Source of the DNA: SIG622 sp045600125
Lineage (GTDB): Bacteria > Bacillota > Clostridia > Oscillospirales > CAG-382
Assembly (NCBI GenBank): GCA_045600125.1
Contig: JAZRXH010000119.1
Location: 1-64,000 of the forward strand
Direction: 5' to 3'
DNA: 64,000 nt
Each line of letters starts with the position of its first letter. Positions within the stretch are counted from its first letter, which is position 1. Below the pieces are notes generated by a model. The model worked only from the letters and a program-made list of their open reading frames with translations. It did no database searches and had not been told where the DNA came from. Of this stretch, positions 59,086-64,000 are shown in pieces. A program made the translations under genes and the position numbers.

Positions 59086-62000
59086 ATGAAAAAAGCGACA
59101 AAGCTTCTGAGCCTCGTGCTCTCACTTCTTCTCGCTGTGACAGCCTTTGCCGTTGTACCGGCATACGCTGAACCTTCGGGAACTGCCGTTGTATTCGTCA
59201 AGGACGGCGGCGACGGCTCCGGCGCATCGGCAGACAGCCCTTTGGGCTCTGTCTCCACGGCGGCGACCACCATTGCCCGGGCGGGCGGCGGCACCATCGT
59301 AGTCTGCGGTGAAGCCACCGTCAGCGGCAACACGGCTTTCGGTACCCGTGCGGGAACCACCATCAAGGTCACTTCCGTCTACGACGGTGTGGACTACCGT
59401 GAAAAGGGAGCCAAGTTCATTCTCGGCAAGGCATGGACGAATTTCGAGTCAAGAGAAGCCTTCGAGTTTGATGACATCGAGATCGCTGTCATGGGCAACA
59501 ACTGCTCCTTCTACGCAGACGGTTATCCCATCACCTTCGGCAGAGGCGTGACCACGTCCCTGATCGATCAGGACGAAAAAAAGGCGGCGAACTGGCCCAA
59601 CGTATACGGCGGCTCCGCCTGCGACCTTTCCGGAACCGACAACTGGCCTGCCAATACCTCGGTCACCGTCCTCGGCGGTACCTATAACCTTGTCGTTACC
59701 TGCGGCAAGGGCGACTCGAGAGGCGACAGACCCAGCAAGGACGGTTCTCTTTCCATCGGCGAGAACGTAACGATCATGGGGAAGGGCACCTTCTGCGACA
59801 ACCCCGTAAACGCAGCGGTCGAAGGCAAGAAGATCCTGGTCGTCAACGGCGGAACCGCTGATAAGGCGGACGTTGCGGAAGCCGACATCACCATTACCGC
59901 CACCGGCAACGGCTACGTGCAGAGCCTCCGTGAGGGCGTTGTGAACCTCTGCGCCGATTCCGGCTATGCCGCCAAGATCGACGGCGAGTTCGTTGTCAAC
60001 GGCGAGTACAGCTACGAGGGTGCTTCTCTGAAGGTCTCCTTCGAGAAGTCGGATATCAACAAGGCGGCTGAGCTTGCAAAGTCCCGTCCGCAGATGCCCG
60101 CAGCCTTCCCCGGCGAGTACATCAAGGGCTACTCCGAACCGGACGGCACCCATACCTTCAGACCCGAGAACGACATCACCATCGCCGAAGCGACTACCAT
60201 CCTCGTTCGTCTTATGACCACCGAGGAAAAGGTCGCAGGAAAGTACCAGACCGATAAGGCGAACCCCGGCGACTGGTTCTATGACAACGTGGCTTCCCTC
60301 GATGCCTTCGGCTTCTTCGATGCCTTCGATAACTTCGACGGCGACAGAGCCATCACGAGAGCCGAATTCGTTCAGCTCATCGTTCTGAGCAAGAAGCTCC
60401 AGAAGAACACCGACGAGGTGGAATTCACCGACGTTGCCGCTGATTACAAGTATGCGGACGCCATCAAGGAATCCACCGAGGCAGGACTCATCAAGGGTTA
60501 CAAGAACGACGACGGTTCGCATTCCTTCAAGCCCGAAAACAGCATCACCCGTGCCGAGGTCGTTACCATCATCAACCGTGTATTCGGCATGGCTGACCTC
60601 GCTCCCATCAAGTACAAGAACATGATCCCCGCCTTTACCGACGTGGATCCCCTCCACTGGGCGGCATATCAGATCATCGCCGCTGCCGGCGGTAAGGAAA
60701 AGCCCAAGGAAGAGGTAAAGCTCGAGGGCACCGGCAACGTGGAATTTGCCGTAGAGGGTCCCGTAGTATTCGCCGATGACTCCATGCCTGCCGAAAACGA
60801 CGGTCTCACTCCGAAGACGGCACTTCCCTACGATAAGGCGAAGAACCTTCTCGGCGATAAGGGCGGCACCATCGTCCTTTCCGGTCAGGCTCATCTTGCT
60901 TCCAACTACTTCCTCGGCGGTATCCATACCGGCACCGTTCTTGTGACCTCGGTTTACGACGGTGTTGACTACCGTTCGGAGAATGACGCAGCCTTCATTT
61001 ACGAAGCATCCTGGAAGAACCTTAGCTGCGGCGGCGACGTGATCCTCGACAACGTAGCCATCATCAGCAAGGGCGCAAACTGCTCCATCTACGCCGACAA
61101 CCATCACCTCACCGTCGGTAAGGACGTTGTCTGCGTACTCGAAGAGGGCGGCGCATATCCTACCATTTACGGCGGCTCCGCATGTGACCTTTCCGCAACC
61201 AGAAACTACATCGGCTCGGAAGACACCACCGTTTCCCATACCGGCGACTATAACGGACACGTGACCGTCAACGGCGGTACATGGACCGGCGTATACGGCG
61301 GCGGTAAGGGTACTACCGAAAAGCCCAGAGAAAGCAACTGTGCGGTCGTTGAGATCGGTCCCGACGCCAAGGTCGGCTCGGTTGACGGCAGAGCTCTCAA
61401 CGAGCAGGCACTGGTTCACGGTCTTAAGACCATCATCCTCAACAACACCGATGCATACCCCGTTGACGATTCCTACGACGTGATCGTAAGCGTTTCCGGC
61501 GACGGCTGCGCAGAAGCCATCGCACAGGATAAGGAAAGCGTGACCATCAAGGTCACTGCCGCAGACGGCAAGCCCGTGGAAGGTCTTGAAAACGACACCT
61601 ACACCTTCAAGGGCGAAGGCTCCATGGCGGTCACTCTTGATGCCGCCGGCAACAAGGCTGTCATCGCCGGCAAGGGCGATATCGCCGTTGACGACGGAAA
61701 CGTTACCTACATCACCGACGCAGAGCTTGCTGCCATCGACGCAAAGGCAGAGGCTCTCAAGAACGAGATCCTGAACACCAAGACCACCGTAAAGCCCGCA
61801 AACGGCGGCAAGGCATACTACGTTTCCACCTCCGGTGACGACGCAAACGACGGTCTCTCCGAGGCGAAGCCCATAAAGTCCATCGACAAGGTCAATACCC
61901 TCAGCCTCGGTGCAGGCGACGTGGTATACTTCAAGAGAGGCGATATGTGGAGAACCCTTACCACCCTCAGTGCGAAGTCCGGTGTGACCTACTCCGCCTA

Positions 62001-63141
62001 CGGCGAGGGCGCAAAGCCGATCATCTCCCGTTCTCCCTTTGACGGTGCCAAGACCGGTACATGGACTCTCACCGATATTCCCAACGTATACAAGTACAGC
62101 GAGAACATGACCAACGACATCGGCTCCATCTCCTTCAACAACGAAACCTACACCGAAAAGTATGCGCAGAGAGTACACTTCGGCTATACCTCCGACAACA
62201 AGGCATACCTTGGCGGTGCCGTTGTGGACAATCCTCTCACCAAGCTCACAAACGACCTCGATTACTGGCACGACCTCGGCGGTCCCGTTCTGACGGCTTC
62301 CAAGGGTACGCTGTATCTCAGAAGTGACAGCGGTAACCCCGCCGAGCGCTTCTCCAACATCGAGTTCAACCCCAACGGACATACCATCAGGATCGGCGGC
62401 AACAACGTCACCATTGATAACCTTGACATTCGTCATGCCGGTTCTCACGGTATCAGCGCCGGCACCGTTGCAAACCTGAAGGTCACCAACTGCGTGATCC
62501 TCTGGATCGGCGGCACGGCTCAGAATTACACGGCGAAGGACGGCATCAAGTGGCCCACAAGATTCGGTAACTCCGTGGAGGTTTACGGCGGCTGTGACGG
62601 TTATCTCATCGACCACTGCTACATCGATCAGGCATACGACGCCGGTGTAACGCATCAGTACTCCGATTCTTCCGCAGGCGACTGCATCATGAAGAACGTG
62701 ACCTACTCGAACAACCTTATCCTCAACTGCGTATACTCCATCGAGTACTTCAACCGTAAGAACGCCGGTACCACCAGATACCTGTCGAACATCAAGATCA
62801 ACAACAACATCTGCCGCTACGCAGGCTACGGCTTCGGTATCACCCGTCCCGACGGCGGTATGATCGGTCACTTCCGTTCCGGCACCATCGTTCCCGATAC
62901 GGCTGACTTCGTGGTCGAGAACAACATCTTCGACCGCTCCACGGGCAATATGTTCTATCTTGCAGCCGGCGGCGACGAAGAGATCCAGTGGAAGAACAAT
63001 ACCTACATCCAGTACTACGGCGATCTCTACGGAACCATCAAGGGCGCTAAGACCATGTACAACGGCGTCATTGCCGAGTCCGTAAAGGCAGGCTTCAAGT
63101 ATCCTGAGGTAGGCGGTACCTATTACTTCATGAAGAAGTAA
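59086..63141 (+). CDS. Surface protein with internal SLH domains and a C-terminal right-handed beta-helix
   Basis: 1351 residues from ATG 59086 (GGGAGGA at about 59072-59078). Signal peptide to about residue 28 (ending VPAYAEPSG). Three large parts: a parallel-beta region at ~30-340; three S-layer homology domains at ~342-535 (FPGEYIKGYSEPDG, YADAIKESTEAGLIKGY, FTDVDPLHWAAYQII); then a second copy of the first region at ~550-860 and a PbH1-type right-handed beta-helix at ~903-1351 (GGKAYYVSTSGDDAND, IDNLDIRHAGSHGI). The two beta regions are homologous: both carry KVTSVYDGVDYR or LVTSVYDGVDYR and the segment YGGSACDLS. SLH domains bind wall polymers, so the protein is surface-anchored; the beta-helix suggests polysaccharide binding or lyase activity, but no catalytic residue was identified. 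Confidence 0.88.
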   Translation: MKKATKLLSLVLSLLLAVTAFAVVPAYAEPSGTAVVFVKDGGDGSGASADSPLGSVSTAATTIARAGGGTIVVCGEATVSGNTAFGTRAGTTIKVTSVYDGVDYREKGAKFILGKAWTNFESREAFEFDDIEIAVMGNNCSFYADGYPITFGRGVTTSLIDQDEKKAANWPNVYGGSACDLSGTDNWPANTSVTVLGGTYNLVVTCGKGDSRGDRPSKDGSLSIGENVTIMGKGTFCDNPVNAAVEGKKILVVNGGTADKADVAEADITITATGNGYVQSLREGVVNLCADSGYAAKIDGEFVVNGEYSYEGASLKVSFEKSDINKAAELAKSRPQMPAAFPGEYIKGYSEPDGTHTFRPENDITIAEATTILVRLMTTEEKVAGKYQTDKANPGDWFYDNVASLDAFGFFDAFDNFDGDRAITRAEFVQLIVLSKKLQKNTDEVEFTDVAADYKYADAIKESTEAGLIKGYKNDDGSHSFKPENSITRAEVVTIINRVFGMADLAPIKYKNMIPAFTDVDPLHWAAYQIIAAAGGKEKPKEEVKLEGTGNVEFAVEGPVVFADDSMPAENDGLTPKTALPYDKAKNLLGDKGGTIVLSGQAHLASNYFLGGIHTGTVLVTSVYDGVDYRSENDAAFIYEASWKNLSCGGDVILDNVAIISKGANCSIYADNHHLTVGKDVVCVLEEGGAYPTIYGGSACDLSATRNYIGSEDTTVSHTGDYNGHVTVNGGTWTGVYGGGKGTTEKPRESNCAVVEIGPDAKVGSVDGRALNEQALVHGLKTIILNNTDAYPVDDSYDVIVSVSGDGCAEAIAQDKESVTIKVTAADGKPVEGLENDTYTFKGEGSMAVTLDAAGNKAVIAGKGDIAVDDGNVTYITDAELAAIDAKAEALKNEILNTKTTVKPANGGKAYYVSTSGDDANDGLSEAKPIKSIDKVNTLSLGAGDVVYFKRGDMWRTLTTLSAKSGVTYSAYGEGAKPIISRSPFDGAKTGTWTLTDIPNVYKYSENMTNDIGSISFNNETYTEKYAQRVHFGYTSDNKAYLGGAVVDNPLTKLTNDLDYWHDLGGPVLTASKGTLYLRSDSGNPAERFSNIEFNPNGHTIRIGGNNVTIDNLDIRHAGSHGISAGTVANLKVTNCVILWIGGTAQNYTAKDGIKWPTRFGNSVEVYGGCDGYLIDHCYIDQAYDAGVTHQYSDSSAGDCIMKNVTYSNNLILNCVYSIEYFNRKNAGTTRYLSNIKINNNICRYAGYGFGITRPDGGMIGHFRSGTIVPDTADFVVENNIFDRSTGNMFYLAAGGDEEIQWKNNTYIQYYGDLYGTIKGAKTMYNGVIAESVKAGFKYPEVGGTYYFMKK

Positions 63142-63149
63142 GAAAATCG

Positions 63150-63240
63150 AGACCCTGCCTCAGGCAAAACCGGGAGTGCATATTCCCGAGTATAGTCCCG
63201 CTTTGCCGCCATAAATCCGAGCGGCAAAGCTCGTGGGTAA
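63150..63240. repeat. Mosaic intergenic hairpin repeat, copy 13 (partial)
   Basis: GAGTGCATATTCCCGAGTAT, GTCCCGCTTTGCCGCC and GAGCGGCAAAGC, matching parts of copies 8 and 9. Confidence 0.8.
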
Positions 63241-63264
63241 ATCATAAACAATCAGTTACTACTG

Positions 63265-63307
63265 TCCGATGCGGCGAGAAAGCAGCGCCGCATCGGATAT
63301 TTGTTTT
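63265..63307 (+). terminator. Terminator of the SLH protein gene
   Basis: TCCGATGCGGCG (63265-63276) and CGCCGCATCGGA (63286-63297) form a perfect 12-base stem, followed by a T-rich tail to 63307. The stem resembles the CCGATGAAGTC module of the repeat family. Confidence 0.85.
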
Positions 63308-63395
63308 TGAGGAATGCGCATTTATGTAGTGCGCCGAAACACCCGGCATAAAAAAGCCAGAAAGAGGGAAAACTTTTCCGGTTTTCTTTCCCCGC

Positions 63396-63424
63396 TTGAC
63401 AAGCCGGGGCGAAAATGGTACAAT
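63396..63424 (+). promoter_or_regulatory. Consensus SigA promoter for the terminal gene
   Basis: TTGACA at 63396-63401, 17-base spacer, TACAAT at 63419-63424. Confidence 0.9.
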
Positions 63425-63540
63425 AACGGAAAAGCGGCAAAGGGCGCCTTTATTCCGGAGATGAGCAAAAAGCCCTTTTCTATGAAACGACGAAAACGGA
63501 ATAACGAAAACTTGAAAACAGTGCGGGGAACGATAACGAT

Positions 63541-64000
63541 ATGGAATTTATCAATTCATCTTCTTATTTTGTCCCGGTCTTTCTGGGAGACTATGTAAAA
63601 TTTAATAAAGGCATCGGCAAGGATCCGAACTGGGAACAAGTCAGCAACGATACCATCAAGCTCCCGTATCTGATGAATTACGTGACCGATCTTGCGCATG
63701 ATCCGAAAAAGTACGCCGAATATCACTATACGGATCTCGGCAAAGTTTCGGAAACGCTTTTTACGGGAAAAATGTTTTCCCAAAAAAGCACAGCGGTAAA
63801 GCTTCTGGACGTGCGTTTTTCCTGCTTCTCCACCGATATCGGATTCCTTGAATTCCGGATTTCCTACGGTGATATGTCTCTTTATGAGATCGCCGATTTT
63901 GCCTACGAGTTCAAGAAGGCAAAAAAGTCCGGAATGTACGAAACGGCGAAAAAACTTGCCGCACTTACCGGGGAAGAGAAGATATTCTTCACAAGTACCG
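63541..64000 (+). CDS. Unrecognised protein, 3' end beyond the window
   Basis: First 153 codons of an open frame starting MEFINSSSYFVPVFLGDYVKF (shown in part), with GGGGAAC upstream and a consensus promoter at 63396-63424. The visible part has conserved-looking aromatic and charged segments (SNDTIKLPYLMNYVTDLAHD, LLDVRFSCFSTDIGFLEFRI) but no family was recognised and no membrane helix is present. Cut off by the end of the window, so length is unknown. Confidence 0.6.
   Translation, partial: MEFINSSSYFVPVFLGDYVKFNKGIGKDPNWEQVSNDTIKLPYLMNYVTDLAHDPKKYAEYHYTDLGKVSETLFTGKMFSQKSTAVKLLDVRFSCFSTDIGFLEFRISYGDMSLYEIADFAYEFKKAKKSGMYETAKKLAALTGEEKIFFTST

Noticed and set aside
59449..62871. 1140-codon minus-strand frame
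   Set aside because: Antisense to the SLH surface protein, repetitive because that gene is repetitive; no signal sequence, no ribosome binding site.

Overview
The window looks like a chromosomal segment of a fermentative, endospore-lineage member of the Clostridia, probably a gut or rumen relative of the Oscillospiraceae/Ruminococcaceae. This is inferred from a SpoIIP homologue with a candidate sigma-E promoter, a SigH-like sigma factor, a YlbF-family protein, an SLH surface protein, cohesin/dockerin proteins, Gram-positive ribosome binding sites and consensus SigA promoters (TTGACA-17-TATAAT). No rRNA, phage, plasmid, transposase or CRISPR locus was found. One small gene (6240-6461) is clearly more AT-rich than its surroundings.

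Layout. 0-8 kb: M23 cell-wall peptidase plus GNAT acetyltransferase; a yybP-ykoY (Mn2+) riboswitch in front of a flotillin; mutY. 8.5-12.9 kb: tsaE-dgoK-aldose epimerase on the minus strand, diverging from galK and a membrane protein. 13-18 kb: a DUF1295-type membrane protein, a Gfo/Idh/MocA dehydrogenase, and a MATE exporter with an AraC regulator. 18-24.4 kb: a PRPP-dependent phosphoribosyltransferase, a HIT protein, an orphan Soj/ParA, spoIIP, a PHP phosphoesterase and rsmA. 25-30 kb: tRNA-Leu, tRNA-Glu and tRNA-Met, a zinc-ribbon membrane protein, GH20 and prfB. 30.2-30.6 kb: a dense cluster of DnaA-box-like sites, followed by ylbF. 31.5-37.4 kb: trmB, DUF378, HAD-IIA, SigH-like sigma, a zinc-ribbon protein and an ADP-ribosylglycohydrolase. 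37.7-47.8 kb: glycan locus with GH36, two GH29 fucosidases and two secreted cohesin/dockerin proteins. 48.3-50.7 kb: glp-type genes without the glycerol-3-phosphate dehydrogenase. 52-59 kb: ruvX, lipoprotein, PQ-loop-like protein, fumC, MBL hydrolase and flippase. 59-63 kb: a 1351-residue SLH/beta-helix surface protein. The window ends inside an unrecognised gene.

How the genes work together. GH36, GH20, two GH29 enzymes, galactokinase, mutarotase, 2-keto-3-deoxygalactonate kinase and a sugar dehydrogenase suggest breakdown of galactose-, fucose- and HexNAc-containing (host-type) glycans. The cohesin/dockerin and SLH proteins would supply extracellular scaffolding and surface display. The rest is housekeeping: tRNA and ribosome modification, translation termination, DNA repair and sporulation.

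The most unusual property is a mosaic of intergenic repeats in at least a dozen intergenic regions. It is built from a few hairpin modules whose stems change in a compensatory way between copies, so base pairing rather than sequence is conserved. A second repeat type (35966-36196) is an array of distinct small palindromes separated by a conserved GTGAAAT/ATTTCAC heptamer. Other leads are the manganese-riboswitch/flotillin pairing, the DnaA-box cluster and a GC-rich, highly foldable intergenic segment at 46.4-46.7 kb. Starts were corrected wherever a ribosome binding site or promoter rules out the longest reading frame.
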